Assembly (NCBI RefSeq): GCF_049676595.1
Contig: NZ_CP187259.1
Span: 682,001-746,000 of the forward strand
Length of the DNA stretch: 64,000 bases
Source: Methanocella_A sp049676595
GTDB taxonomy: Archaea; Halobacteriota; Methanocellia; Methanocellales; Methanocellaceae
Direction of reading: 5' to 3'
Positions 50,041 to 58,069 of the stretch are shown here, one piece after another. Below the pieces are notes generated by a model that was given only the letters and a program-made list of their open reading frames with translations, did not search any database and had not been told where the DNA came from. The first letter of the stretch is position 1. Every line of letters starts with the position of its first letter. The translations under genes were made by a program, and so were the position numbers.

Positions 50041-51588
50041 ATGGGTGGTTTTATTCGCTATGGAAGGGTCTTAACGGCCCTGATAATTTTCTCTATCGCA
50101 ATCATGGCACTCCTGCCGCAGGCAAATGCAGCCGGCGGCGTGGTATTGCCGTCCGACCTGCAGGTGACTAAAGTAACTGTGACACCGGATATCTACCATC
50201 CGGGACTCATCACGTTAGACAAATACAACGTCGCCGTGACCGCGGATCAGTCTACGATCGCCGCCGACGGGCATGCGATGGTCATCGCTAAGGTAACCTG
50301 GGCAGCTAACGATAGCCCTGCCGCCGGTGTGACGGTAGAGTTCACCAGCGCTCCTGCCTCGGGGACTTTCGAGCCGGTTGCATCTTCGACCGCTTCGTTC
50401 ACCATCGTCGGCAGGATCAGCAAAGGCCAGGCTAAAGCCGACTTCACCAGCAGCGCTCCCGGTACCTATACGATCACAGCTCAGTCGTACAGAACCTACA
50501 TCAGTCCGAGCCACCCCGATAACGTCAAAGATGCTGCCGGTACAGTCACTCTTGTAGTTGAGGCTCCGCCAGCTACGTCGACTCCGACAGTAACCCCTGA
50601 ACCAGCGACTCCGACGCCTGACCCGGCAACTCCGACACCTCCCGTCGTCGTGGGGGGAGTGACTGATACCCCGACCCCCAGCCCGGTGGTCGTCACTGTC
50701 ACTCCTGACCCTGGCACAGGCGCAGGTCTCACTCTGCTGGCAGACTACTGGATGTACATCGCCATCGCCCTGGCAATCCTGCTGCTCCTCTTCCTCCTCC
50801 TGCTCTTCCTGTGGCTGAAGTCCAGCCTCCAGGTCCTACCGAAGAAGACCAGGGTGCCCGCAGACGGCACCTCAAAGCTGCCGATCCGGGTGCAGTTCGT
50901 CAACGGCCTCGGCATGGTCAAGAGGATGGGCAGGGACACCGACGTCGAGTTCGAGACCACCGCGGGCACGATCAACAGCGCAGTCATCCCCCAGGGCAAA
51001 GACCACGTAGACGTGGACCTGACCTCCTCCAGGGAGTTCGGCCCAGTCACCGTGACCACTAAAGCCCTGGGCAAGACGGCGACCACCAGAGTGGACTTCG
51101 TTGTGGAACACGGCAGCCTGGACGTCACTGTCCAGCCCTCCACCATCCCGGCAGACGGGGCCTCTTCCGCCACCGTGACCGTCGCCATCAAAGACGAAAA
51201 AGGCGGCTTTGTCACGCCGCTGGAAGACAAGACCGTCACCCTCAAGTCGACGCTCGGCACCATCGCGCCCGAGCTGAAGCTGCCGGGCAGAGTCCAGTCG
51301 GCCAGCACCGTCATCACCTCGGGAGACGTGAGCGGCACGGCCGTCATCGTCGCGGCAATCGGCAACATGCACGGCGAGGGCAAAGTAGAGTTCAAGGGCA
51401 TGCCCAAACGGTTCTGCATGCACTGTGGCACTCCCATGTCACTCGAGGCCTCCCAGTGCCCGAAGTGCGGCAAGACCCCGCCCTCCGGCACCGACGTCAA
51501 GCAGTGCCCGTCCTGCAGCACCGTCATACCCGAGGCCGCCCGGTTCTGCCACCACTGCGGGGCTATGCAGCCAGAGAACAAGAAATAA
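50041..51588 (+). CDS. single-pass surface receptor with Ig-like domains and zinc ribbons, copy B
   Basis: The 515-residue tandem paralogue of copy A has the same order: signal peptide (ending QANAA), Ig/Big-like domain, TPTVTPEPATPTPDPATPTP stalk, span (about 237-262, YIAIALAILLLLFLLLLFLW), two invasin-like domains and the same double zinc ribbon. The second half is the most conserved part (for example RFCMHCGTP and QCPKCGKTPPSGTDVKQCPS). Upstream, AAGCTCTTA and CCGGGGGTTCGAT are shared with copy A, so promoter and leader were duplicated too. Confidence 0.8.
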   Translation: MGGFIRYGRVLTALIIFSIAIMALLPQANAAGGVVLPSDLQVTKVTVTPDIYHPGLITLDKYNVAVTADQSTIAADGHAMVIAKVTWAANDSPAAGVTVEFTSAPASGTFEPVASSTASFTIVGRISKGQAKADFTSSAPGTYTITAQSYRTYISPSHPDNVKDAAGTVTLVVEAPPATSTPTVTPEPATPTPDPATPTPPVVVGGVTDTPTPSPVVVTVTPDPGTGAGLTLLADYWMYIAIALAILLLLFLLLLFLWLKSSLQVLPKKTRVPADGTSKLPIRVQFVNGLGMVKRMGRDTDVEFETTAGTINSAVIPQGKDHVDVDLTSSREFGPVTVTTKALGKTATTRVDFVVEHGSLDVTVQPSTIPADGASSATVTVAIKDEKGGFVTPLEDKTVTLKSTLGTIAPELKLPGRVQSASTVITSGDVSGTAVIVAAIGNMHGEGKVEFKGMPKRFCMHCGTPMSLEASQCPKCGKTPPSGTDVKQCPSCSTVIPEAARFCHHCGAMQPENKK

Positions 51589-51654
51589 AAATAAGGCCTG
51601 GGGACATGGTCCCCTGGCTATTCTATTTTAAACACAGAGCCCACAGCGCTTGTT

Positions 51655-52205
51655 TCTCACCACGGCGGCACGGCGACACAGAGACTGTGCGGGAAACGAC
51701 AACTGGGTAAGTTTTCTAACCACGGCGGCACGGCGGCACGGCGACCGGGTGAGACCCGATAACAAGATCAAATTTTCTAACCATAGAGGCACGGCGCCAC
51801 GGCGATAACTCGTACCCGAGTAGCAAGGCTCTTTTTTATGATCCACGGCGGCACGGAGGGTAGGGAGTATGGAGACAAACACCTCATCCGGTATACTGAT
51901 GCTAAACCTGACAAAATTCAAAGGAGGGGTGAAGCTTTCAGGCCTTATATCAGATACACAGGCTGAAAGGATTGGATGGTAAGCAGCTTTTGGTTAATGC
52001 ACTGTCTCCGTGCCGCCGTGGGCTGAAAAAGAGTTCACCGTTAACAGTTTGCCATCGTCTCTGTGTCGCTGTGCCGCCGTGGTTCCAGTTACCATTCGGC
52101 TTGTCGTGGATCGCATTGTCTCCGTGTCGCTGTGCCGCCGTGGTTCCAGTTACCATTCGGCTTGTCGTGGATCGCATTGTCTCTGTGTCGCTGTGCCGCC
52201 GTGGT
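51655..52205. repeat. CACGGCGGCACGGCGACAC dispersed repeat block, copy B
   Basis: The gene-free interval 51589-52270 holds three to four plus-oriented CACGGCGGCACGGCGACAC-like units (about 51660, 51721, 51786 and 51842) and four reverse ones (about 52002, 52058, 52119 and 52180). The last reverse units form a 61-bp tandem repeat (starts 52071, 52132 and 52193). The centre and outer words match the block at 11655-12110. It separates the receptors from the end of the injection-system operon. Confidence 0.8.
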
Positions 52206-52270
52206 AAATTATCCTGCCTCTTCTCTGTAGCAGTAATAGAAAAAAAGAGCGTCCGGGGGAGGGGCGCACA

Positions 52271-52960
52271 TTATATTTTGGACTTCTTGATGTCGACCTT
52301 GGTGATGGCCGGGTAGGTGACGTCGATGCGCCTTGAAGTCGTAACCGTGTACTCGAGTACGCTGCTCTTCACGTCGCCCTCGACGGCATCGATCGTATAG
52401 CCCCGGTTGAACTTGATATCGTCGACACCCTGTAGGAAGAGGTTGCCCACGTCGCGGTAGAGGGCTTCGATGGTGGCGAGCGTGATCTTATCCCGGTCGG
52501 CGGCGTTGTCGGCGGCGATTATGATGGAGTAGAGGAGGGAGAACTTGAGGATGTGAGACTCTCCGAGGGGCTTGTCCAGCTCGTAGGTGACGGCTATGCT
52601 GTCCTTTCCCTTCTTCGGCGCTTCCCGGAAGACTACAGCGTTCTTCACCCTGTCGAAGGTGAAGTCGTCCGGGGCTGTCCTGAACCGGCCCCGGGGGTGC
52701 TCGACCTTGAGGATTTCCTTGACCGGCGTGTCCGTCAGCCGGAACTCCAGTAGCTGGCCGTCCGTGTCGAACACCTCCAGCTTCTCTTCGTTCCTGACCT
52801 CGGTGACCTTCATGCCGGACTCTTCTATAGTGAAGTCCGTGTTACATACCGATAAGCCTTTTTTACGGTCCATACCTTGCACGATGTCCTCTGCGGGCAC
52901 CATGCCCTCTAAGCCTTTTTGCAGCGAACTTATCAAGGCGTTGTCGATCTCAGGTATCAT
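52271..52960 (-). CDS. injection-system structural candidate, last gene of operon
   Basis: The 229-residue protein starts MIPEIDNALISSLQKGLEGM. An N-terminal helix is followed by a beta-rich region (EVFDTDGQLLEFRLTDTPVK) and a helical then beta C-terminal part. The N-terminal MI-x-IDxxL pattern recalls Pvc16/DUF4255-type tail-terminator proteins, but this is weak. ATG 52960 follows GGTGA. It is the distal gene of the operon; a long repeat block follows. Confidence 0.5.
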   Translation of the reverse strand: MIPEIDNALISSLQKGLEGMVPAEDIVQGMDRKKGLSVCNTDFTIEESGMKVTEVRNEEKLEVFDTDGQLLEFRLTDTPVKEILKVEHPRGRFRTAPDDFTFDRVKNAVVFREAPKKGKDSIAVTYELDKPLGESHILKFSLLYSIIIAADNAADRDKITLATIEALYRDVGNLFLQGVDDIKFNRGYTIDAVEGDVKSSVLEYTVTTSRRIDVTYPAITKVDIKKSKI

Positions 52961-52978
52961 TCTGTCACCGCGCACTCT

Positions 52979-53611
52979 TCACTTTTTGGCCGCCTCGGGC
53001 GGCTGCAGCTGCCGAACTCTGGCCGTGTAGTGGAGCACGTTGGCGATCCTGACCGCGCTGTCCTTCGTGACGTCCCGGAAGGTGATGTACCGGATGGCCT
53101 TCTCGGGGCCCGGGTTGATCAGCGAATACTTATACCAGAGGCGCTGGTTTGGGGACTGCAGGTACTCGACGTACGGGTTTTTGGTGCCTTTCGGCCGGAG
53201 GTTGGTCCACTCGTGGATGACCAGCTTGTCCGTGGCGTACGTGCTGCCGTCGATGTACTCGATCTGGATCTCGATCGCCTCTCTGTCGCCGTTGGCAGCG
53301 CCTGACCAGTAGGAGACGACGTCTGCGTAATCGTTGAGGCCGAACTTGCAGATATCGCCCATCTCCACTTTTCCGACGTAGTACTGCTTATCTATCAGCC
53401 CGAGCACGTCGCTGCCGTAGTTGAAGTCGTCCGGCACGCCTGTGCTGAGGTTGTACGCTGTCCCGACGGGGCTCGGCAGGCCGGTGAGTGTGACGCTTCT
53501 GGTCATGTTGTCGATGTACTTCCTGAGGGTGACCAGTTCCTCGATGATCTTGTTCCACTCGTCTGACCTGATGATGTCGCCCGGTTTCTTAAAGACTGGA
53601 TCAAATGCCAT
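52979..53611 (-). CDS. tail-fibre-like or accessory structural protein
   Basis: The 210-residue protein has an N-terminal KKPGDIIRSDEWNKIIEELV segment, a pattern common at the start of phage and injection-system fibre proteins (GDxIxAxDWN). A beta-rich domain with many Tyr follows (YGSDVLGLIDKQYYVGKVEM). ATG overlaps the stop of the gpI-like gene, GGTGGG upstream. A role in target contact or baseplate periphery is inferred from position only. Confidence 0.5.
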   Translation of the reverse strand: MAFDPVFKKPGDIIRSDEWNKIIEELVTLRKYIDNMTRSVTLTGLPSPVGTAYNLSTGVPDDFNYGSDVLGLIDKQYYVGKVEMGDICKFGLNDYADVVSYWSGAANGDREAIEIQIEYIDGSTYATDKLVIHEWTNLRPKGTKNPYVEYLQSPNQRLWYKYSLINPGPEKAIRYITFRDVTKDSAVRIANVLHYTARVRQLQPPEAAKK

Positions 53612-54543
53612 TATATCCCACCCTTCGTAGCTGGCTCTGCGAGCCGTATCCCGGCTTTAACGCCGCAGCCCTTGGCCATGTTCACAATTTCCTGCAAGTA
53701 TGCTTCGCTTACGCCGGACTTGTCCAGCAGGCTTTTTTCCACGATCACGTCGAAGGTGGCCGGCTGGTTCGCCGTCCACTCCATCGTGATCGCGGAGGTG
53801 ATGCTGACCGAGAAGACGGACCGGTCGAACATCGCGCTGTCGAAGGCGCCCAGGTTGGCGCCGACCGATTCGGTGTACTGCCACTTCGTCTTCTTCCTGG
53901 GCAGCACGGGCACGCTCCCCTCGATTTTCGAGGACACGTCCTTGCCGTTCAGGGTGGCCTTAGCTCCGGCCAGCCTGAGCACGTCGCCCCTGGAGAGCTC
54001 GCCCCTGTACATGATCGACTCCCCGGTGTCCAGGTTCCTGATGACCGGGTCGGAGATTCTGGCGCCCTCTGTTTCGACAGCGATGGTGATCTCCGGCTCT
54101 GCGTCCCTGATGTTCCTGGGGTTGACGGTCCACTCTGTCCCGGCCATCAGCTTCCAGGTCTTTTTCAGCCGGACAGCCGGGTTCTCCTCGATAGCCACCG
54201 GGTAGTCCGGCGGTAACCCCATCGCGATCCGGACCATCATCAGGATCGCGTTCCTGGTACCGCCGCCCTTGAAGCTCAGCACCGCGGTCTTCAGCCGGCC
54301 CCGGTAGTCGTCGTCGGTCTCAGTGGCCTTTCTCTGGATGCTGTAGAGCCGTCCTATCCGGTCCAGGTCTTCTCCCGGGGCGGTGTCGACCCAGTGGGCC
54401 TGCATGATCGAGACGAAGTCCTTCTCCGCCTCGTCCATGTTCTTGCCCACCGCGCCTACGATCGACGAGATCGTCGCCCGGCGGTCCCAGTGCATGTAGA
54501 AGTGGGGCAGCCTCTCTGAGATTCTTTCGGCTTTGATCGACAA
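53611..54543 (-). CDS. gpI-like baseplate/tail protein
   Basis: The protein has 310 residues. The N-terminal helical half, RISERLPHFYMHWDRRATIS then DTAPGEDLDRIGRLYSIQRK, is typical of phage P2 gpI/DUF2313-like wedge proteins that follow baseplate J. The C-terminal half is beta-rich with a helical end. It starts with TTG 54543 behind GGAGTGA, 3 bases after the baseplate J stop. It would join the baseplate wedge to fibres. Confidence 0.65.
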   Translation of the reverse strand: MSIKAERISERLPHFYMHWDRRATISSIVGAVGKNMDEAEKDFVSIMQAHWVDTAPGEDLDRIGRLYSIQRKATETDDDYRGRLKTAVLSFKGGGTRNAILMMVRIAMGLPPDYPVAIEENPAVRLKKTWKLMAGTEWTVNPRNIRDAEPEITIAVETEGARISDPVIRNLDTGESIMYRGELSRGDVLRLAGAKATLNGKDVSSKIEGSVPVLPRKKTKWQYTESVGANLGAFDSAMFDRSVFSVSITSAITMEWTANQPATFDVIVEKSLLDKSGVSEAYLQEIVNMAKGCGVKAGIRLAEPATKGGI

Positions 54544-54546
54544 CGC

Positions 54547-56088
54547 TCACTCCTCCACGAAAATCTCGAGGGACCTGAGCTCGCCCTTCTCGGTCAGCTT
54601 CACATCTACGTTGTCCTTGCTCTCGTTCACGTATATGTCCCGGGCGTCTCTCACCCCGGGCACCTGGAGCGCCGCGAGAATTATGCGGCTGATGACCACG
54701 TCCTGGCTGATGTCGATGGTGCTCATGTACTCGGTTATCGCGTTCCTGACCCTGTTCTTGATCGCATCCCGGTCCGAGCCCCGGTTCACGACGACGGTCA
54801 GCCTCACGTCCAGCGGGATGATGAGAGGCCGCTTGAACTCGACCACGATGCCCGCAGACCTGGTTTCTTCTATGGCCCGGTGGATGTTCTCCAGGTCGCC
54901 GCCGCTGGCGATGACCTGGACAATGCCGGGGATGCCGTCGGGCTGGTCGATGACGACCACTTCGCCCGCGACTCCGTTGACGCCCTGGACGGCGGACTTC
55001 AGCGACTTCAGCGTCGCCTTGCCGGCCATCTCCAGCGCCCTCCTGGCCCTCTCCCGGAGTTCCGAGTCGCTTTCCACGCCTGTGCCGCTGGCCATGTCGT
55101 TCTTGTTGATCACGAAGTCGATGCCCGCCACTGGCTTGGGCATCACAGTGACACTGCCCGCGCTGACGTTGCCTTCCCTGCCGGGGACGGTGGCCATGAC
55201 CGGGACAGCGACCTCCCACCGGCCGGCGTCGTTCTTCGTCAGCACGGCCTCTCTGGTAGTGCGGAAGCTCTTGATGTTCTCCGCGGTCCTGGAGTAGGTG
55301 GAGACCATCGTGTTCAGGGGGACGACGATCCTGTTGTACGCAGCATAGTCCACGTAGAAGACTGAGCCTGCATCCGGGGCCTTGCCCTGTGGCAGGAACA
55401 CGATCCTGTTGTCTACCACGTCGTAGTCCGAGCCCTGGAGCAGCGTTGCGGTTTCCCCGCCGGCGGTCGCCTCGATCTTCCTGACCTCTTTGATGAGCGA
55501 ATACTTGAGCTCGTACCGGTCCTTCGAGCCGAAGACGGTCGCCTCCCGGGAGACCTCGATGGCAGGGGGCTCGTTGTTGCGGCCGAAGATGATCTCCCCG
55601 TTGGCGTAGCCCGCCGCTTTTCTGGTGATGCCCAGCAGCGCCACCACCAGGTCGAGAGACTTGTCGCTGGCGGTGTCGATGAAGCCCGAATTGTACACCA
55701 GGTTCATCTGCGCGTACATGTAGTCCATCTCCAGCGCGATCGCCTCCACGATGGTGCGGGTGACCGTGCCCGGGTTGACGTCCGTGATGCCCATGGTGGT
55801 ATCCACCAGGTAGTACACGGTGAAAGGCGTGCGATCGTCGGGCTTGTCTCCTCCGTGCATCCATTCGATCATGTCGCCGTTGAGGCGGTAATCGGTGCCT
55901 TTCCTGAACGAGACTTTGGCGCCCTTGAGCATGCCGTCGACTTTGACGATGTCCCTGACATTGGTGCTCTCCAGCTGGAACTTGGTCCGGTACTGGAGGT
56001 ACTCGTATTTTTCGCTCACCAGGCCTCTGGTGATCTGGGACAGGATAGAGTCAGTGATCTCCCTGTAAGTCTTTCTTGTGAATGTCAT
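54547..56088 (-). CDS. baseplate J-like wedge protein
   Basis: The 513-residue protein starts MTFTRKTYREITDSILSQIT. The baseplate J core covers about 80-513: VEAIALEMDYMYAQMNLVYN, GFIDTASDKSLDLVVALLGI, AVPVMATVPGREGNVSAGSV, GTGVESDSELRERARRAL and VPGVRDARDIYV. It is a main wedge component in contractile tails. ATG 56088 is preceded by GGAGGT and overlaps the gp25 stop. Confidence 0.88.
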   Translation of the reverse strand: MTFTRKTYREITDSILSQITRGLVSEKYEYLQYRTKFQLESTNVRDIVKVDGMLKGAKVSFRKGTDYRLNGDMIEWMHGGDKPDDRTPFTVYYLVDTTMGITDVNPGTVTRTIVEAIALEMDYMYAQMNLVYNSGFIDTASDKSLDLVVALLGITRKAAGYANGEIIFGRNNEPPAIEVSREATVFGSKDRYELKYSLIKEVRKIEATAGGETATLLQGSDYDVVDNRIVFLPQGKAPDAGSVFYVDYAAYNRIVVPLNTMVSTYSRTAENIKSFRTTREAVLTKNDAGRWEVAVPVMATVPGREGNVSAGSVTVMPKPVAGIDFVINKNDMASGTGVESDSELRERARRALEMAGKATLKSLKSAVQGVNGVAGEVVVIDQPDGIPGIVQVIASGGDLENIHRAIEETRSAGIVVEFKRPLIIPLDVRLTVVVNRGSDRDAIKNRVRNAITEYMSTIDISQDVVISRIILAALQVPGVRDARDIYVNESKDNVDVKLTEKGELRSLEIFVEE

Positions 56089-56525
56089 CAGCTTACCTCC
56101 AGGTAGTACGGGAATACCAGATTCATCGGAATGTTGCTCTTGATAGGGATTACTGTGATATCGAGGACGACTGCGTGCGGGTCGCCGGCATACGCGGTCA
56201 CTTTGATGCCGGAGATCTCTTTGACCCGGCGCTCCTGCAGGACGCACTCCTTGGCGTACAGCCGGACCAGCTCTCTGGTTCTTTCGGTGTTAGGGTGGCC
56301 GATGAGCTCGTGTAGGCGAGACCCGTAGCGGGGGTGGCCCAGCTCGGCCAGCTCTCCCTGGCGGGTCAGCAGCCGGTGCATGATCGCCTGGCCCAGGTTC
56401 TCCCTGCCGGAGACCAGCTGCAGATCCCCGGCCTTACTCACCATGAGATCCGCCCCAAGGCCTACGTACTCCTCCTTCATCTCGACGTACAGCTTGATGT
56501 CTCTCCCGTATAGTTCCTCATCCAT
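56088..56525 (-). CDS. gp25-like baseplate protein
   Basis: The 145-residue protein has the GPW/gp25 domain: NLGQAIMHRLLTRQGELAEL, then GHPRYGSRLHELIGHPNTER. Family members start sheath assembly at the baseplate. It lies between PAAR and baseplate J, the order found in contractile injection loci. Confidence 0.88.
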   Translation of the reverse strand: MDEELYGRDIKLYVEMKEEYVGLGADLMVSKAGDLQLVSGRENLGQAIMHRLLTRQGELAELGHPRYGSRLHELIGHPNTERTRELVRLYAKECVLQERRVKEISGIKVTAYAGDPHAVVLDITVIPIKSNIPMNLVFPYYLEVS

Positions 56526-56540
56526 TGCTATCCCTGACCC

Positions 56541-56939
56541 TTATCCTATGTTGACTGTCCCTGCCGCCACTACTGTGCCGACCGGGGCAACCCCTGTCGG
56601 ATCGTTGCAAGTGTTGGCCGTATCCCCCGCCCTCGCAGCGGGCTTGCCGTTGATCATCACTGTACTGCTGCCCATGATGATCGTCCCCTGGTTGGTCGGC
56701 GGCACCTGGAACGGCCCTCCCTGTGGCATGTGCGGCGGGTTGTTTACCGCTGTCGAGCCGACGGTGGCAGCGGGCTTGCCCTCGATGTTTACGTCCGTGC
56801 TGCAGCCGCCGTTGATCATTCCGGCGAACGGGCTGGGCAGCGGAGTCGGGACCGGGGCCCCTGCAGCTGCCGGAATCATGTATATGTGAGTGTCGAGCCC
56901 CGTGATCTGGTCTCCCATCTTCGCCGCCGGCTGTCCCAT
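56541..56939 (-). CDS. PAAR-domain spike tip
   Basis: The 132-residue protein starts MGQPAAKMGDQITGLDTHIY and ends with NGKPAARAGDTANTCNDPTG, with GKPAATVGSTAVNNPP in between: the repeated PAAR-type motifs. PAAR proteins cap the spike and sharpen it, with metal ligands from His and Cys. Stand-alone, without an effector fusion. Confidence 0.9.
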   Translation of the reverse strand: MGQPAAKMGDQITGLDTHIYMIPAAAGAPVPTPLPSPFAGMINGGCSTDVNIEGKPAATVGSTAVNNPPHMPQGGPFQVPPTNQGTIIMGSSTVMINGKPAARAGDTANTCNDPTGVAPVGTVVAAGTVNIG

Positions 56940-56948
56940 TCTCTCGCC

Positions 56949-57737
56949 TCAGTTGATATTGACCATCGATCCCTTGATCTCGGTGATAGCGCCACCTTTG
57001 ACGCTCATGTTCGCGCCGGCCTTGATCTCGGCGTTCGCGTCGCTCTCGATATTGACCAATCCGCCCTTCTGGTTCAGCTCCTGGGTGCCCTCGATCTCCA
57101 CAGTCAGGCCCTTTAGCTTTAAGGCCATCGTGCTCTCTATGGTGATGTCCACGTCGGCCTTCAGGGAGATGGTGCCGTCCATGCCGACGTTGATCTTCGA
57201 GAAGCCGGTGTCGATCAGCACCGCGTCGTCCGTCACCTTGATCTCCACCCCGCTCGGGAGCTTGATGTCGACTCTCTTCTTCGAGGGGTTCACCGAGTCC
57301 GGGGACACGAACACAAGCTCGCCGGCGTCGTTCTCGGGCGGCCGCTGCCGGTCGTTGTACATGCTGCCCAGCACCACCGGCGAGTTGACATTGCCACCTA
57401 TGTAGCCGACCAGCACCAGGTCCCCGATGCTCGGGGTGAAAGCGAACCCGATGTGCGGGGTCAGGATGGGCACGTTTCTCAGCTCGTCCGAGTCGCTGTC
57501 CCTCAGCCTGACGCTGCAGTAGTAATTGTGATCGTCGAACCCGCTGGCGTGCGGGAAAATGGACGTGACCACGCCCAGGTCGAAGGTGTGGATTTTTCTG
57601 GCTTCAGTTTCGGCGATGCGTCTCATGGTGCCGACGAGCGTCAGGTTTTCGCTGCCGTCCGACTGTCCGACCGTGTGATTGCCAGTGTTTCCGCTGTTAT
57701 CCACTTCAGCCGACAGTTCATTGATCTCTATAGGCAT
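56949..57737 (-). CDS. gpV/VgrG-type central spike protein
   Basis: The protein has 262 residues. The OB-fold domain (about 50-140; LGVVTSIFPHASGFDDHNYY, GDLVLVGYIGGNVNSPVVLG) is followed by a repetitive beta-helix-like region (about 150-262; SLKADVDITIESTMALKLKG) as in phage spike needles. It carries the PAAR tip encoded next. The gpD hub part that is fused in VgrG proteins is here a separate gene (58070-60688). Confidence 0.85.
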   Translation of the reverse strand: MPIEINELSAEVDNSGNTGNHTVGQSDGSENLTLVGTMRRIAETEARKIHTFDLGVVTSIFPHASGFDDHNYYCSVRLRDSDSDELRNVPILTPHIGFAFTPSIGDLVLVGYIGGNVNSPVVLGSMYNDRQRPPENDAGELVFVSPDSVNPSKKRVDIKLPSGVEIKVTDDAVLIDTGFSKINVGMDGTISLKADVDITIESTMALKLKGLTVEIEGTQELNQKGGLVNIESDANAEIKAGANMSVKGGAITEIKGSMVNIN

Positions 57738-58054
57738 TACCTTCCACCACCCATCTTCTCGATCTTCTCGATGATCTGCTTGACCAGGCTCTGCGCCTGC
57801 CCGAGCTCCATCTGGCGCTGCTCCACGCTGCTCGACGCCTGGTTAGCCTTGTCCTTCGCGGCCAGAATTTTATCCGAGAAGCCGTTCTTGCCCCGGAGGT
57901 ACTCCAGGTCTTTGGTCTCCTGGAACTTCTTAGCGGCCTCGGCTTTCTCCTTCGCCGCCTGGTACTTGCCCCTGGCTATGTCCGCCTGGCGCTTTTTAAC
58001 ATCGAGAGCATCTTTCGCAGCGCTTACCTTTGCCACCCCATCCTTGACCGCCAT
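57737..58054 (-). CDS. small coiled-coil protein
   Basis: This 105-residue, nearly all-helical protein is rich in Lys, Ala and Glu (AKDALDVKKRQADIARGKYQ, AAKEKAEAAKKFQETKDLEY), with a C-terminal GGGR. It sits between the hub and spike genes and touches the spike start. It may pair with the coiled coil of the hub gene. No family recognised. Confidence 0.65.
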   Translation of the reverse strand: MAVKDGVAKVSAAKDALDVKKRQADIARGKYQAAKEKAEAAKKFQETKDLEYLRGKNGFSDKILAAKDKANQASSSVEQRQMELGQAQSLVKQIIEKIEKMGGGR

Positions 58055-58069
58055 ATTACCTCTACCTCC

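Noticed and set aside
51655..52205. CRISPR array
   Set aside because: The 61-bp period looks array-like, but the 'spacers' are identical, units occur in both orientations, and no cas gene is present.
54320..55864. Long minus-strand frame in another phase over baseplate J
   Set aside because: Gly/Arg/His-rich out-of-frame translation of a GC-rich gene; baseplate J fits known motifs.
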